Positions 28,301 through 37,998 are shown, counted from the first letter of the stretch. The stretch: DNA of 64,000 nucleotides from Chitinophaga cymbidii (GCF_007992715.1 NZ_BKAU01000001.1:620001-684000); one strand, 5' to 3'. Notes: generated by a model from the sequence alone, not told the origin. Numbers and translations: made by a program.

Positions 28301-28394
28301 ACTGGCGGCGGAGCACGGTGAAATCCTGTGCGTTGCTTTTCCAGGGACAATAGAGCGCGATGAACGCCAGGGCAAAAAAGATCCTTTTGAACAT
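25326..28394 (-). CDS. GH106-like glycoside hydrolase, putative alpha-L-rhamnosidase
   Basis: About 1022 residues with a signal peptide (ending near KSNAQ) when started at the ATG at 28394. An upstream in-frame start at 28451 adds 19 unlikely residues. The TIM-barrel part opens with PLWVWNTKVT, GGVMVHPRPGLITEYIG and VWIYDENSYPSGFGGG, which resemble the large rhamnosidase-type family GH106, as does the overall size with C-terminal beta-sandwich domains (about 800-1022). GH106 enzymes release L-rhamnose from pectic or other glycans, which would suit the nearby rhamnose operon. The call rests on recalled family features, and another large uncharacterised TIM-barrel family is possible. It is the last gene of the locus, 114 nt behind the HTCS. 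Confidence 0.65.
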   Translation of the reverse strand: MFKRIFFALAFIALYCPWKSNAQDFTVLRRQFAKPDRQYGTAPLWVWNTKVTRAIIDSMMADFKAQDFGGVMVHPRPGLITEYIGPEWYQLYQYTVNKGKALGLDVWIYDENSYPSGFGGGHVADQMPESYNQGQMLRMTRRSSLPQQRHSFFIAVKEENGTFRDVTDQYQQEKSKTGAYYIFEKLSYANQASMVGPPGFPYVDLMVKGVTEKFLEVTMKGYEQLLGQEFGKVIPGLFSDEPSIPVQGRGNIRWTPDLFSAFRAKWGYDLPPHLPSLFEEVGDWKKIRHNYQQTLLQLFIDRWSKPMMEYTTKHHLQWTGHYWEHGWPDPQHVPDNMAMYAWHQVPGIDMLFNQFNENSPNAQFGNIRAVKELASVANQLDRKRTLSETYGGGGWDLTFKDMKRLGDWEYVLGVNFMNQHLSFMTLTGTRKYDYPQSFSYHSPWWEHYGALNRYFARLSLTLSDGKQRNDILIIEPTTSAWMYAVYGKPSERRNEIGKDFQAFVTKLEKAQAEYDLGSENIIKDHGKVENGRFIIGQRAYSTVVIPPGMENMDKPTYGLLRKYIAQGGKVLRFEKLQRIDGVEIKEDAGLVLTLDEDVIARYFLPEDIRFDFSGGNLYHHRRMLKDGQLLFLTNADMQDAVTGNVLISGKDVLLLDAFTGNILDYPDEARQDKVALSFRIPAAGSLLLFVADKKMSGFPAYRVPEKGTPLQAPAAVVKRPQQNTFMIDFCDVRVGDTSMKDMHVTEACRSVYNRHGFEKNPWHHQVQFRDRLVARDTFANGTGYTVSYNFNIDARADFSGYKAVIEQPGLWTQIRINGKGIKPENGAWWLDRSFGVLAVGPHLEPGKNTLSLTISPMSIFAEIEPVYILGDFNLAAADHGWKIVPPQPLGFGAWNRQGLPLYGHSIAYEKTVQLPEKQDEYEIRLGQWEGTVVSAEVNGRPAGIFPPGQQTLNITPYLQKGENRIVVSVTGSLKNLLGPHHKKPPVGIATPFSWTNIKEYPPGSEYETFPYGLMEDFSIVRY

Positions 28395-28508
28395 ATGTGT
28401 ATTTTTAGCAGCAGTGGGGGCCGCAGAGATTGTGCCCGAAGGGAATATCATCGCAGAAAATACACATTTTCGATCAGAAATTGCTATAAAAAGCTGCTTC
28501 GGAACTAT

Positions 28509-31500
28509 CTACTCTTTCCGGATCAGATCTTCCAGGTCCTGCGCATCGGGGCGGGGCTTCTTATCCGCGTATTCTTTCGGGCTGAGTTTGAACTGCTGCA
28601 AAAAACATTTTGAGAAATAGGAAGGCGAGCTGAAACCTGTCATGTAGGCGACTTCGGCCACGGAGTGATCGGTGGTCTGCAACAATCTCGCGGCGTGCTT
28701 CAGGCGCACCAGCTTGATCAGCTCGTTCGGCACGTAGCCGGAGAGGGATTTCAGTTTTTTATGGAGGCTGGAACGGCTCATGGCCATGTCCTTGCTTAAT
28801 TCTTCTACCGAGAGCTGCGGATCAATGATCCTTTCTTCGATGATGCTTACCACTTTTTCCATGAACTGCTGGTCGCGGCTGTTCGTGGCGAGCACGCTCA
28901 CGTCGCTGTTGGGCTGCTCGGAGAACCGCAACCGCAGCTTCTCGCGGGATTCCAGCAGGTTCTTCACCACCGCCGCCACGTGTTTCCATTTGAACGGCTT
29001 CATGATGTACGCATCCGCGCCGGTTTCAATGCCCTGCAGCTCCGCTTCGCTGTTTCCTTTTGCGGTCAGCAGCACAAAAGGAATGTGGCTGTAATGGATG
29101 TTCGTTTTTACCAGCCGGCATAACTCCAATCCGTCCATTTCCGGCATCATGATATCGGACACGATGAGGTCAACGGCGTTGGCTTCGATCACCGGCATCG
29201 CCATCTTTCCGTTGGATGCTTTCATCACGTTATAACCACCGGCCTGGAAACTTTTTGCCAGGAAGGTAAGAATGGCCGCATCATCTTCCACGACCACGAC
29301 CAGCGGCTTGCCGTCATCCATCACCACATCTTCCGCGGGCAGTTCCTGCTGCGCGGGCCGCTCTTCCGTAAAAGGCAGTTCCAGGGTGAAGACCGTTTTG
29401 ATCCCTTCCCTGCTTTCCACCAGCAACCTGCCGCCATGCTTTTCCGCCAGCGAGCCGGCCAGCGCCAGGCCGATCCCGGAGCCGCCGAGGTTGTGATAGG
29501 CATGATTCCCTTTCGCCGTAGTAAAGAACTTGTTGAAAATATTTTTGATGTCGGCCGGCGGAATACCGATGCCGTCATCGGCCACGCTGATACAAATGCG
29601 GGCATCTTCCGCAGCATCTCCGGCAGCCTCAAAAACCATGATGCTCACCTTTTTGCGTGCAAATTTGAAAGCATTGATCAGCAGGTTGCTCAATATCTTG
29701 TTCAGCACCTCCGGGTCCGCCTGTATCTGCAACCGGCTTACGTTCGTACTCATCGTAAATTCCACGTCTTTCTGATAAGGCAGGGAAGAAAAACGGGAGT
29801 AAACCGACTGCACCAGCGAGATCACTTCCACCGCTTCCTTCTTTATTTCGTACGCATCACTTTCTATCCTCCTGAAATCCAGCAGCTGGTTCACCAGCCC
29901 CATCAGGCGCTCCGCATTTTCATCCATGATCGTCAGCTGCTCCTTTTCTTCTTTATGCCATTTGTTGATGGACAATAATTTTTCCAGCGGCGCAATGATC
30001 AACGACAGCGGCGTTCTGATCTCGTGCGCCATCACCGTGAAGAACTCTATCTTCCGCGCATAGAACTCCTGCTCTTCCTTGTTCTTCAGCCGTTCCACCT
30101 TGATCTGGTTCCGCTTCCGGATATAGGCGGAAGAATACCGGTAAATGCCGTAAGCCGCCGCCAGCGCCAGCAGCGTAAAGATCAGGTACGCCAGCGTGGT
30201 TTTGTAGAACGGCGGCCGGATCACCAGCGTGATGGTGGATTCCGGCACGCTCCAAATACTTTCGTCAGCGGTTGCTTTCACCCGGAATGTATAAGTGCCG
30301 GGGGAAAGATTGGTGTATGTAGCTTTCCGCTGATCGCCCACATAGTTCCAGTCCGGATCAAAGCCTTCCATTTTGTAGGCATAGCTGAGCTTTTCCGGCG
30401 CGCTGAAATTCAGCGCGGCAAATTCAAAGCTCATGACGGACTGGTCATGTTGCAGCACGAGCCTGTCCGTATAATTGATCTGCTTGAACAGCGGGCCGTC
30501 GGCTGACAGCGGTACATTCCTGTTGAACAGCTGGAAGTTGGTGAACGATACCCGGACGGGCGGCGTAGCGGCGGAAGACCGCCCGGGATAGAATGCATTG
30601 AAGCCGGTAATGCCGCCCGCGAACAGCTTGCCGTCCGATGATTTGTAAAATGCCTTGTAGTTGAACTGCTGGCTTTGCAGATTGTCCTGCCGCGTAAAAT
30701 GCCTGACCGCTTCCGTTGCCGGGTCAATGCTGTAAATGCCGTTGTTGGTGGTGATCCAGATCCGTCCCGCTTCATCCTGCTGAATGCCATACACCACATT
30801 GCTGTTGATCCCGGCCTTGTCGTTATACAGCTTTACCTGTTCCGTTTTGATATTATACTTGTGCAGCCCGCCGCCATCCGAGCCGATCCACAGGTTGCCC
30901 TGGTGATCGTGATAAAGACAGGTGAGCTTGTTGGATGCGAGCAGGTTGTCCCCGTCTTCCGCGGAGATGCGGCCCCATTGGTCCATTTTTCTGTTGTAGA
31001 AAATAAGGCCGTTGTTATACGTAGCCATCCAGAGCGTGCCGTTATCATCTTCATACATATCGTAGATGATGGTGTTGGTCACGCCGTCCTGCAACACTCT
31101 TGTGAAGTTCTGCTGATCGCTGTTGAAGAGGTTCAGGCCCTTGTCCGTGCCCACCCAGATCCTGCCTTCCCTGTCCTCATAAAGACTGAACACATTGTTG
31201 CTGTTCAGCGAATGGATGTTATCCGCCTCTTGCTGGAAATACCGCACTTTGCCGGTTTTCGGATCCAGGACGTTCACGCCGCCGGCAAATATCCCGATCC
31301 AGATATTGCCTTTCCTGTCTTTGACGAGCGCGTGAATATTGTGATAAGATAATGGCTGCTGCTTTGGCAGGAAGGGATATTTTTTAAAGGTCTTTGCGGA
31401 AGGATCGAAATAATGCAGGCCGCCGTCTTCCGTGCCTACCCAGAACTTGCCGGGCTCATCTTCAAGAAAACTGCTCACGGCCCTGCCGGTCAGCGAGCCC

Positions 31501-32552
31501 GGCGCCCCGGTGGGATAGTACAGTTCAAAAGCGGAACCCCTTTCATTGAAATAGTTGGCCCCGCCGAAAAAAGTGCCCACCCACATGGTGCCGCCCTTGT
31601 CGGAAAATATGGAGTACACGGCATTGTCGCTGATGCTGAAAGGGTCGTTGCTTTCGTTGGTATAAGCCACGAACCGGTCGGTTGCCAGGTCCAGCACATT
31701 CAATCCCTTTTCTGTGCCCACGTATATTTTATCAGGGGATACCTGGCAGAGGGAGCGCACGATATTATCCTTGATGGAAAAAGGTCCGCCGTCGTTGCGG
31801 TAGACCTTGAAGGACTGCCGGTCTTTCTCCCATTTGCAAAGCCCACCGTTCATGGTGCCTACCCACATCACGCCGTCTTTGCCTTTGTACAGGGTGTTGA
31901 TGTAATTATTGCTCAGCCCGGACTTTCCCGCCCGCAGGTTGGAAAACCTTTTGGTGGTCTGATCATAGATATCGATGCCGGACCCGAAGGTACCGATCCA
32001 GATATTGCCGTCATCATCCGCTGCAAGGCGGGTCACCTGGTCGCCGGAAACGGAAAACGGCGTATTGTCCGCCCTGAAATTGACGATCGATTTCTTCACG
32101 GGATCGTAGCGGTACAGGCCGTCCAGCCGGGAGGTGATCCATACCGCGCCATGTTTGTCCCGCAGGATATCAAAAATGAACTTCTCCTTTAACAGTTCAA
32201 AATAGGAGAACTGCTCTTTTTCAAGATCGAATATGTAGATGCCGTTTTCCGTGCCGATCCAGAGATGTGTACTATCAAAGCGGGTGATGCAGTGTATGAA
32301 ATTGTTGCCGATGGAAGCGGTGTCGTTCTTTTTATACTGGAAGTTCCTGAACTGGTAACCGTCGAAACGGCTGAGGCCGTTCTTGGTGCCGAACCACATA
32401 TACCCCTGATCGTCCTGCGCAATGGCGCGCACGGTGCTGGAAGGCAGCCCTTCCGCTACCGAATACTTCCTGAACAATATCTGCTGGCCGTTGCTTTCGC
32501 GGGCCGGCAGCATAAAAAAGGTGACAATACACCCATAAATAAACCACTTCAT
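28509..32552 (-). CDS. Hybrid two-component system regulator (HTCS)
   Basis: About 1347 residues starting at the ATG at 32552. In order: signal peptide, a periplasmic double beta-propeller of two-component-regulator repeats (about 25-690; WIGT.NGL-like repeats), a Y_Y_Y domain (about 700-770), one membrane helix (about 775-800), HisKA with AHEIRTP (phospho-accepting His), HATPase with DDGIGIPP and GSGIGLAL, a receiver domain with SDIMMPEMDG (phospho-accepting Asp) and a C-terminal AraC helix-turn-helix (about 1245-1345). HTCS proteins sense an oligosaccharide in the periplasm and activate their own locus. It lies inside the operon between the GH5-like and GH106-like genes, so it most likely controls this locus. 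Confidence 0.95.
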   Translation of the reverse strand: MKWFIYGCIVTFFMLPARESNGQQILFRKYSVAEGLPSSTVRAIAQDDQGYMWFGTKNGLSRFDGYQFRNFQYKKNDTASIGNNFIHCITRFDSTHLWIGTENGIYIFDLEKEQFSYFELLKEKFIFDILRDKHGAVWITSRLDGLYRYDPVKKSIVNFRADNTPFSVSGDQVTRLAADDDGNIWIGTFGSGIDIYDQTTKRFSNLRAGKSGLSNNYINTLYKGKDGVMWVGTMNGGLCKWEKDRQSFKVYRNDGGPFSIKDNIVRSLCQVSPDKIYVGTEKGLNVLDLATDRFVAYTNESNDPFSISDNAVYSIFSDKGGTMWVGTFFGGANYFNERGSAFELYYPTGAPGSLTGRAVSSFLEDEPGKFWVGTEDGGLHYFDPSAKTFKKYPFLPKQQPLSYHNIHALVKDRKGNIWIGIFAGGVNVLDPKTGKVRYFQQEADNIHSLNSNNVFSLYEDREGRIWVGTDKGLNLFNSDQQNFTRVLQDGVTNTIIYDMYEDDNGTLWMATYNNGLIFYNRKMDQWGRISAEDGDNLLASNKLTCLYHDHQGNLWIGSDGGGLHKYNIKTEQVKLYNDKAGINSNVVYGIQQDEAGRIWITTNNGIYSIDPATEAVRHFTRQDNLQSQQFNYKAFYKSSDGKLFAGGITGFNAFYPGRSSAATPPVRVSFTNFQLFNRNVPLSADGPLFKQINYTDRLVLQHDQSVMSFEFAALNFSAPEKLSYAYKMEGFDPDWNYVGDQRKATYTNLSPGTYTFRVKATADESIWSVPESTITLVIRPPFYKTTLAYLIFTLLALAAAYGIYRYSSAYIRKRNQIKVERLKNKEEQEFYARKIEFFTVMAHEIRTPLSLIIAPLEKLLSINKWHKEEKEQLTIMDENAERLMGLVNQLLDFRRIESDAYEIKKEAVEVISLVQSVYSRFSSLPYQKDVEFTMSTNVSRLQIQADPEVLNKILSNLLINAFKFARKKVSIMVFEAAGDAAEDARICISVADDGIGIPPADIKNIFNKFFTTAKGNHAYHNLGGSGIGLALAGSLAEKHGGRLLVESREGIKTVFTLELPFTEERPAQQELPAEDVVMDDGKPLVVVVEDDAAILTFLAKSFQAGGYNVMKASNGKMAMPVIEANAVDLIVSDIMMPEMDGLELCRLVKTNIHYSHIPFVLLTAKGNSEAELQGIETGADAYIMKPFKWKHVAAVVKNLLESREKLRLRFSEQPNSDVSVLATNSRDQQFMEKVVSIIEERIIDPQLSVEELSKDMAMSRSSLHKKLKSLSGYVPNELIKLVRLKHAARLLQTTDHSVAEVAYMTGFSSPSYFSKCFLQQFKLSPKEYADKKPRPDAQDLEDLIRKE

Positions 32553-32579
32553 CCGCCACAATTTAAATCACTGCATCTG

Positions 32580-33641
32580 CTACCGTATGCACAGCTTTTT
32601 GATAAAGGCAACCTCGTCTTCGCTGAAAGGCGTTCCGTCTTTTCTCAATATATCATGAAACCAGAGCTTCGGTTCTGTTCCGCCGGGCATCGGTGTATCC
32701 CATGCATATATGGTATTGGTTTTTCCGCTGACAAAGCCCCAGTTGATGGCGCCGACATTCTCCTTTTTCAGCAGCGGCATGATCAGCTGAAAGATACTTC
32801 CGTTCCTTCTGGCCATGTATTCCGTACAGATCAGCGGGCGGTCATATTTTTTCAATGTATCGATGGTATGCTGATGATCGTCAATGTACGAATAATTGTG
32901 GTAGGTGATCACATCGGAGTTTTCCAGCTGGAACCTGTTCAGCTCCGCAAAAGCCGGCCCGTTGTTCCACACGCCGGCGGTGACCGGTTGCGAGGGGTTG
33001 ACTTCGCGCGCCCATTGGAATACTTTTTTCAGCAACGGCAGGCTTTTGTTGTGCTGCTTGTTGTTGCCCGGCTCATTGTACAGGTCCCACATGAGGATGC
33101 GTTCATCCTTTCCGAAAGCCTGCAATACGTCCTTTACGTATGCTTCCAGTACCGGCAGCGTGTCCGGATGGGTGTAGATCATGGTGCCGGGGTCTCTTAC
33201 CCAGCCGGAATTGTGCACGCCGGTTTTTGGCGCGGGTTGTTTGCCCACCCAGGCGGTATCATTCCAGCAATCGTCAAAAAACACGAACAGCGTTTTGATG
33301 CCGTGGCGGGAAGAGATAGCGAGATAGGTATCCAGCCGTTTTTTGAATCCTTCTTTATCCGCCGTCCACAGCAGATGATGCAGGTATACCCGCATTACGT
33401 TCAGGCCCAGGTCCTGCGCCCAGCCCAGCTCGCGGCTGATCGTGGCGGTATCGAAAGTTTCGGGCTGAAACATTTCCAGCTGGTTGATAGCGGTGGAGGG
33501 TTGAAAGTTACATCCTCTCAACCAGCCTTGCTGCGCATACCATTCCTTCGCTTTTGCGTTAGTCCATTTTTGCTGCGCGGTGGCAACCTGCAACAACATC
33601 AGGCCGCAGGCCAGTAATATGATCGATCTTTTATTGAACAT
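32580..33641 (-). CDS. GH5-like clan A glycoside hydrolase
   Basis: A 353-residue exported enzyme (signal peptide ending near ATAQ). It is a TIM barrel with NVMRVYLHHLLW near the N-terminus, WDLYNEPGN (acid/base Glu) about two fifths to half way along and ICTEYMAR (nucleophile Glu) towards the C-terminus, the two-glutamate arrangement of clan A retaining glycosidases such as GH5. Length matches a single catalytic domain. Substrate cannot be read from sequence; GH5 and its relatives include mannanases, glucanases and xylanases. It lies 5 nt after the sulfatase gene. Confidence 0.8.
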   Translation of the reverse strand: MFNKRSIILLACGLMLLQVATAQQKWTNAKAKEWYAQQGWLRGCNFQPSTAINQLEMFQPETFDTATISRELGWAQDLGLNVMRVYLHHLLWTADKEGFKKRLDTYLAISSRHGIKTLFVFFDDCWNDTAWVGKQPAPKTGVHNSGWVRDPGTMIYTHPDTLPVLEAYVKDVLQAFGKDERILMWDLYNEPGNNKQHNKSLPLLKKVFQWAREVNPSQPVTAGVWNNGPAFAELNRFQLENSDVITYHNYSYIDDHQHTIDTLKKYDRPLICTEYMARRNGSIFQLIMPLLKKENVGAINWGFVSGKTNTIYAWDTPMPGGTEPKLWFHDILRKDGTPFSEDEVAFIKKLCIR

Positions 33642-33646
33642 CTCTA

Positions 33647-35332
33647 TTATTTTTTACCGGGTTTTGGAAAGACCTGGTGCGTATTCGCCCACTGCCGCCA
33701 CTGGCCGGCCAGGCGGGATACTACATCCGGGTGTTGAGCGGACTGATCATTCAGCTCCGTTTCATCTTCATTTATTCTATACAGGCGCCAGGTGGTGTCG
33801 CCGGAGAGGGATACGAGCTTCCACTCGCCTTCCCGGGCATACCTTGCACCGAAGTGCTCGTTATACAGCGCGGCATGTCCTGCTTTCTCCTTTCCTTCAA
33901 AGGCCGGCAGCAGGCTCACGCCGGTGTAGGGCGTGATGTTGTGGCCGTTATACGTTTCCGGGTAACGGGCTTTTGCCACCTCCATAAAGGTGGGCATGAA
34001 GTCCATCACATGCCCGAGGTGCCCTGTAAATCCGCCTTTGGATTTAATGCCGCGGGGCCAGAACGCGATCATGGGCGTGCGTACGCCGCCTTCGTAAGAT
34101 TGCGCCTTGGCATATTGATAAGGCGTGTTCACCACGTTCGCCCATCTTTCACCGATGGATGCAAAGGTGGTCTGCGGGCCGGGCATTACGTCCTTGTTCA
34201 CCGGGTAATGTATCTTTTGCCCGTCTCTCGTTTCACCGGGACGGTCGAAACCGGGACCGTAGCGCATGCAGTTCTCGGGACTGGCGCCGTTATCGCTCAG
34301 GAACACGATGATGGTATTATCCAGCTCGCCGGTTTCCCGCAGGGTCTGAATGATACGGCCGATGCCCTGGTCCATGCGGTCTACCATTGCGGCATGCACG
34401 GCCATGGCATGCGCATCCCATTCTTTATCGGGATTGTTTTCCCAGCTGAGGTTATTTTTCATGCGGGGAGATAAAGGCGTGGTAGCCGGGTCGATCACTC
34501 CTTTTTCAATCATCCTTTTATATCTCGCTTCGCGGATCGCGTCCCATCCTGCCTTGTAGGTGTTCTCGTATTTTTTGATATCCTCCGGCAAAGCCTGCAA
34601 AGGCCAGTGCGGCGCGGTGTGCGCTACGTAGAGGAAGAAAGGCTTTTCTTCTTTGCTGAATGTTTTGATGTAAGCCACGGCGGTATCGTTGATCGCATCC
34701 GTGTGGTAATAACCTTCCGGCACGGTTTCTACCGGTGTTGTTCCATTCACCAGGCTGAAGGGATCGAAGAAATCCACTACGCCGAAAATGTTGCCGTAAT
34801 ATTTTTCAAACCCGCGGCTGACGGGGTATTGCTCCACCGGCGAAAAATAAGGGTGACTGGCCTGATGGTTCAACCATTTCAACTGCGCTTCTTTCGTTGG
34901 CTGCTCAATGGTGTTGGACACATGCCATTTGCCGGACATGGCGGTGTGATAACCGGCATCTTTCAGCACTTCGGCGATGGTAACGGTGTTGTCTGTGAGC
35001 GCGCCGCGGTAGCCGGGTTCATCGCGCCGCGTGGTCATTTCACCGATGCCGGCCTGCTGGTTGTACAAACCGGTCAGCAGCGAAGCGCGGGTAGGGCAAC
35101 AACGCGAAGTATTGTAAAACCGCGTGAAGCGCACGCCGTTCTCCGCGAGGTAGTCGATATTGGGCGTATGTATCTCGCCGCCATAGGCGCCGACATCTGA
35201 ATAACCGAGGTCATCCGCCAGGATCAGCACAATGTTCGGCCGGTCATCTTTCTTTGACGCCGTTTTATTCTTGTGGCTTCCTGCGCAGGACGACAGGATA
35301 ATCAGTGATAGCAATAATGTGTTTCTCATCAT
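33647..35332 (-). CDS. S1-family sulfatase, lipoprotein
   Basis: A 561-residue sulfatase with lipobox-like LSSC followed by AGS. The formylglycine motif C-x-P-x-R is present as CCPTR in SRCCPTRASLLTG. Metal ligands are visible in ILADDLGYSD and LSDNGASPE, and SGKWH carries the active-site Lys and His. S1 enzymes remove sulfate esters from glycans. The cysteine must be matured to formylglycine by an enzyme not encoded in this window. It is packed 1 nt after the next sulfatase gene. The specific subfamily is not determined. Confidence 0.93.
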   Translation of the reverse strand: MMRNTLLLSLIILSSCAGSHKNKTASKKDDRPNIVLILADDLGYSDVGAYGGEIHTPNIDYLAENGVRFTRFYNTSRCCPTRASLLTGLYNQQAGIGEMTTRRDEPGYRGALTDNTVTIAEVLKDAGYHTAMSGKWHVSNTIEQPTKEAQLKWLNHQASHPYFSPVEQYPVSRGFEKYYGNIFGVVDFFDPFSLVNGTTPVETVPEGYYHTDAINDTAVAYIKTFSKEEKPFFLYVAHTAPHWPLQALPEDIKKYENTYKAGWDAIREARYKRMIEKGVIDPATTPLSPRMKNNLSWENNPDKEWDAHAMAVHAAMVDRMDQGIGRIIQTLRETGELDNTIIVFLSDNGASPENCMRYGPGFDRPGETRDGQKIHYPVNKDVMPGPQTTFASIGERWANVVNTPYQYAKAQSYEGGVRTPMIAFWPRGIKSKGGFTGHLGHVMDFMPTFMEVAKARYPETYNGHNITPYTGVSLLPAFEGKEKAGHAALYNEHFGARYAREGEWKLVSLSGDTTWRLYRINEDETELNDQSAQHPDVVSRLAGQWRQWANTHQVFPKPGKK

Positions 35333-35333
35333 A

Positions 35334-36842
35334 TCAAGGTATCTGTGTTTTTATTTTTTCCAGCTCCGCTTTCAGCGCCTGCACAATTTCCGGGTGCTGC
35401 TCCGCGAGGTCTTTCGCTTCGCGCGGATCATCCTTCAGATTGTACAGCTGGGCGTGAGGCTTGAGCCCGTTCTCTATTTTTTTGTTTTGCAGCCAGTCCG
35501 GCGTTGCCTTTTCCTGCGGAGCAATGTACTTCCATTCGCCTTTGCGCAGCGAAAGGGTGTACGATTCCTCCAGCAGGTATTCCCTGCCCTGTTTCGATTT
35601 TCCGAGCAATACGTCCAGCGCGTTGCGGCTGTCCGGCGCGGCGGTCTTTTGTCCGGTTAATGCGGCCAGCGACGCCATGATGTCCACATGCGAGCACAGG
35701 GCATCCGATACGCCGGGCTGTATGGTGCCGGGCCAGTAAGTGATTGTTGGTACGCGGGTACCGGCCTCGAATGCGCTGTATTTGCCGCCGCGGAAGATGC
35801 CTGAAGGATTGTGCGCGCCTGTGAGCATGGAAGCGGAATCTTCGTAGCCATCGTCCAGCACGGGGCCGTTATCGCTGCTGAAGATGATCAGGGTGTTCTT
35901 TGCAATTTGCAGGGAATCCAAAAGCTGCATCACCTCTCCTGCCATCCAGTCCATTTCCGTGATCACGTCGCCGCGGGCGCCCATGTTGGTGGAGCCTACG
36001 AAACGCGCGTTCGGCGTTCTCGGCACGTGAATGTTGGGGAATGGATAATAGAGGAAAAACGGCTGGTTTTTATTGTTGATGATGAACTGTTTTGCTTTTT
36101 CGTTCAACATCACAGAAATATCTTCATCCACCCAGCGCGCTTTTTTCCCGCCGGTCATAAAGCCGATGCGGCTGATGCCGTTGATGATGGTGTTGCTGTG
36201 CTGCGTGTCCGCTCTTTGTTTCAGCAGTTGCGGGTGCGACAGGCCGGTGGGCTCGTCCCCGATCTTTTCCGCGTAGCTGACGGCGATAGGATCGTTGGGA
36301 TCGAGGTTGGGCACTTTGCCGTTCTCCACGTATACGGTCGGCACCCGGTCTGTTGTAGCGGGAATGATGAAGGAATAATCAAAGCCGATCTCGTTCGGGC
36401 CGGGGCCGATGTGGCCGTTCCAGTCGATCGTTCCGCTGCCAAGACCAAGATGCCATTTACCCACTACCGCGGTTCTGTAGCCCGCTTTCTGTAGCATTTC
36501 CGGCAATGTGGCGGTGCCGGGGCGTATCAGCAGCGGCGCATCTCCGGGAAGAATGGCGGCGTTGTTGCGGAAGGCGTAAGTGCCGGTCAGCAGTGATACT
36601 CTCGACGGCGTGCAGGTGGCGGCGGTGCAGTGCGCATCGGTGAATTGCAGGCCGTTGGCAGCCATGCGGTCCACATACGGCGTTTTAACACCGGACGCGC
36701 CATAGCAGCTCACATCACCGTAACCCAGATCATCCGCATACAGGATGATGATATTGGGCGTTGAAGGCGTCGCTGTTTGCTGCGTGCACCCGTACATCCC
36801 GATCAGCGCGGGCAGAACGATATGGATTATTTTATTGCGCAT
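35334..36842 (-). CDS. S1-family sulfatase, lipoprotein
   Basis: About 502 residues from the ATG at 36842 (an in-frame start at 36911 has no signal peptide). The N-terminus carries a hydrophobic stretch and Cys (GMYGC) suited to a lipoprotein. CTPSR is the formylglycine motif, with LYADDLGYGD, VGKWHLG and SSDNGP as the other active-site blocks. It differs clearly from the sulfatase at 33647-35332, so the pair probably removes sulfates at different positions. Its start overlaps the stop of the upstream gene by 11 nt. Confidence 0.93.
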   Translation of the reverse strand: MRNKIIHIVLPALIGMYGCTQQTATPSTPNIIILYADDLGYGDVSCYGASGVKTPYVDRMAANGLQFTDAHCTAATCTPSRVSLLTGTYAFRNNAAILPGDAPLLIRPGTATLPEMLQKAGYRTAVVGKWHLGLGSGTIDWNGHIGPGPNEIGFDYSFIIPATTDRVPTVYVENGKVPNLDPNDPIAVSYAEKIGDEPTGLSHPQLLKQRADTQHSNTIINGISRIGFMTGGKKARWVDEDISVMLNEKAKQFIINNKNQPFFLYYPFPNIHVPRTPNARFVGSTNMGARGDVITEMDWMAGEVMQLLDSLQIAKNTLIIFSSDNGPVLDDGYEDSASMLTGAHNPSGIFRGGKYSAFEAGTRVPTITYWPGTIQPGVSDALCSHVDIMASLAALTGQKTAAPDSRNALDVLLGKSKQGREYLLEESYTLSLRKGEWKYIAPQEKATPDWLQNKKIENGLKPHAQLYNLKDDPREAKDLAEQHPEIVQALKAELEKIKTQIP

Positions 36843-37998
36843 GTTGCTTTCCACGATTGACAATGTCCGTAAAATCATCAAACCATAAAGGATTGGGCGT
36901 AAAGGAACCATCCGGCTGCGGTTGCAGGCTTTTCATCGGGAAGATGGGATTGATGAACCATGTAGGCGAACCAGGGCCCATTTTCGCGGGGGCGGACTGG
37001 CTTAAAAATCCGTAAGTGGCCAGTATGACACCGTATTTTTGAAAATAGCGGTAATAAGTAAGCATGAAATGCGGCGGGAACCATTTGCGGGAAGCAAACA
37101 TATCCGCCCATTCTGTGGCGCTCACCCTTTCCGAATTGGCCTTGCTGTACCACTCGTACAACTTCATATCCGCCGGGTAACCATATTTCTCCGCGAAGGC
37201 TTTCCCTTCTTTACTGTCGCCCAATTTATCAGAAACATGCCGGTTATACAAACGAAAAAGGGAAAATTCCGGGATGATGATGGGCTTGTCCGGCATAATG
37301 GAGCGCACAAAGCGGAAAGCCTCTTCCATTTCCAGCGAATCGCTGATATGCAGGTGAACGGCGAGGCCCTTGATACGCGGGTTCTTCTGCGCCAGCTGTA
37401 TCAGCCCGATGACACCGGGTTTCTTTTGTTCTTCTTTGAGGAACAGCCGGGGCAGTGAACCGGTGTACACATCGGGGCGCTGCAGCTCCGCATGTTTTTG
37501 ATAGTAAGGCTCTACCACTTCCGTCAGCAACCTTTCGGTAAACCGCACCAGCGGCACCACACCTTCCGCATTGAGCTGCAAGTCCCGCGGCATGGTTTCC
37601 AGGTTGGGTTCGTTGCCGAGCTTGAATACATCCACATACGGCCCCACACGGTCCAGGATGGCGGCGGCTACCGCGAAGTATTTTTTCTCTTCAGCGGAAC
37701 CGGGCGCGGGAATGGGCAGCTTGAACTTGTTAAAGTCCCAGCGGAAGCCAAAGGCCACTTTGTAGCCTTTCTTTTTGGCGTCTATCACGTTTTGCAGGCC
37801 GGGCGAAGTGGCGGGATCTTTTTCCCCGCGGATATATTCAAAAATATACGGCGTGGTACGCACCCATTCCACCGGCGTTTTTTGCAGGTATTCAAAATCG
37901 ATGATCTCGGGATCGTGATTGAAGTTCGCGCCTATCTCCTGCGCATGGCCGGCGAAGGGAAGCATTGTAATAGCGGCGGCAAATATTTTTCTGAACAT
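36832..37998 (-). CDS. Putative clan A-like glycosidase, family unknown (paralogue of 43797-45029)
   Basis: A 388-residue exported protein (signal peptide ending near GHAQ). I do not recognise a named family. Two motifs suggest a TIM-barrel retaining glycosidase: FKLGNEPNLE (possible acid/base Glu) and IIIPEFSLFR (possible nucleophile Glu). Between them lies GLAVHLHIS. It aligns by eye with the lipoprotein at 43797-45029 in the N-terminus (IGANFNHD versus IGVNYNES, WVRTT versus WVRGF, ATSP), in both glutamate motifs and in the HLH-S/HIH-S segment. The context of sulfatases and glycoside hydrolases supports a carbohydrate-active role. Activity is unproven. Confidence 0.65.
   Translation of the reverse strand: MFRKIFAAAITMLPFAGHAQEIGANFNHDPEIIDFEYLQKTPVEWVRTTPYIFEYIRGEKDPATSPGLQNVIDAKKKGYKVAFGFRWDFNKFKLPIPAPGSAEEKKYFAVAAAILDRVGPYVDVFKLGNEPNLETMPRDLQLNAEGVVPLVRFTERLLTEVVEPYYQKHAELQRPDVYTGSLPRLFLKEEQKKPGVIGLIQLAQKNPRIKGLAVHLHISDSLEMEEAFRFVRSIMPDKPIIIPEFSLFRLYNRHVSDKLGDSKEGKAFAEKYGYPADMKLYEWYSKANSERVSATEWADMFASRKWFPPHFMLTYYRYFQKYGVILATYGFLSQSAPAKMGPGSPTWFINPIFPMKSLQPQPDGSFTPNPLWFDDFTDIVNRGKQHAQ

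Noticed and set aside
32265..33617. 450-residue open frame on the plus strand opposite the GH5-like gene and the start of the HTCS gene
   Set aside because: Spans two real genes on the other strand; composition is shadow-like.
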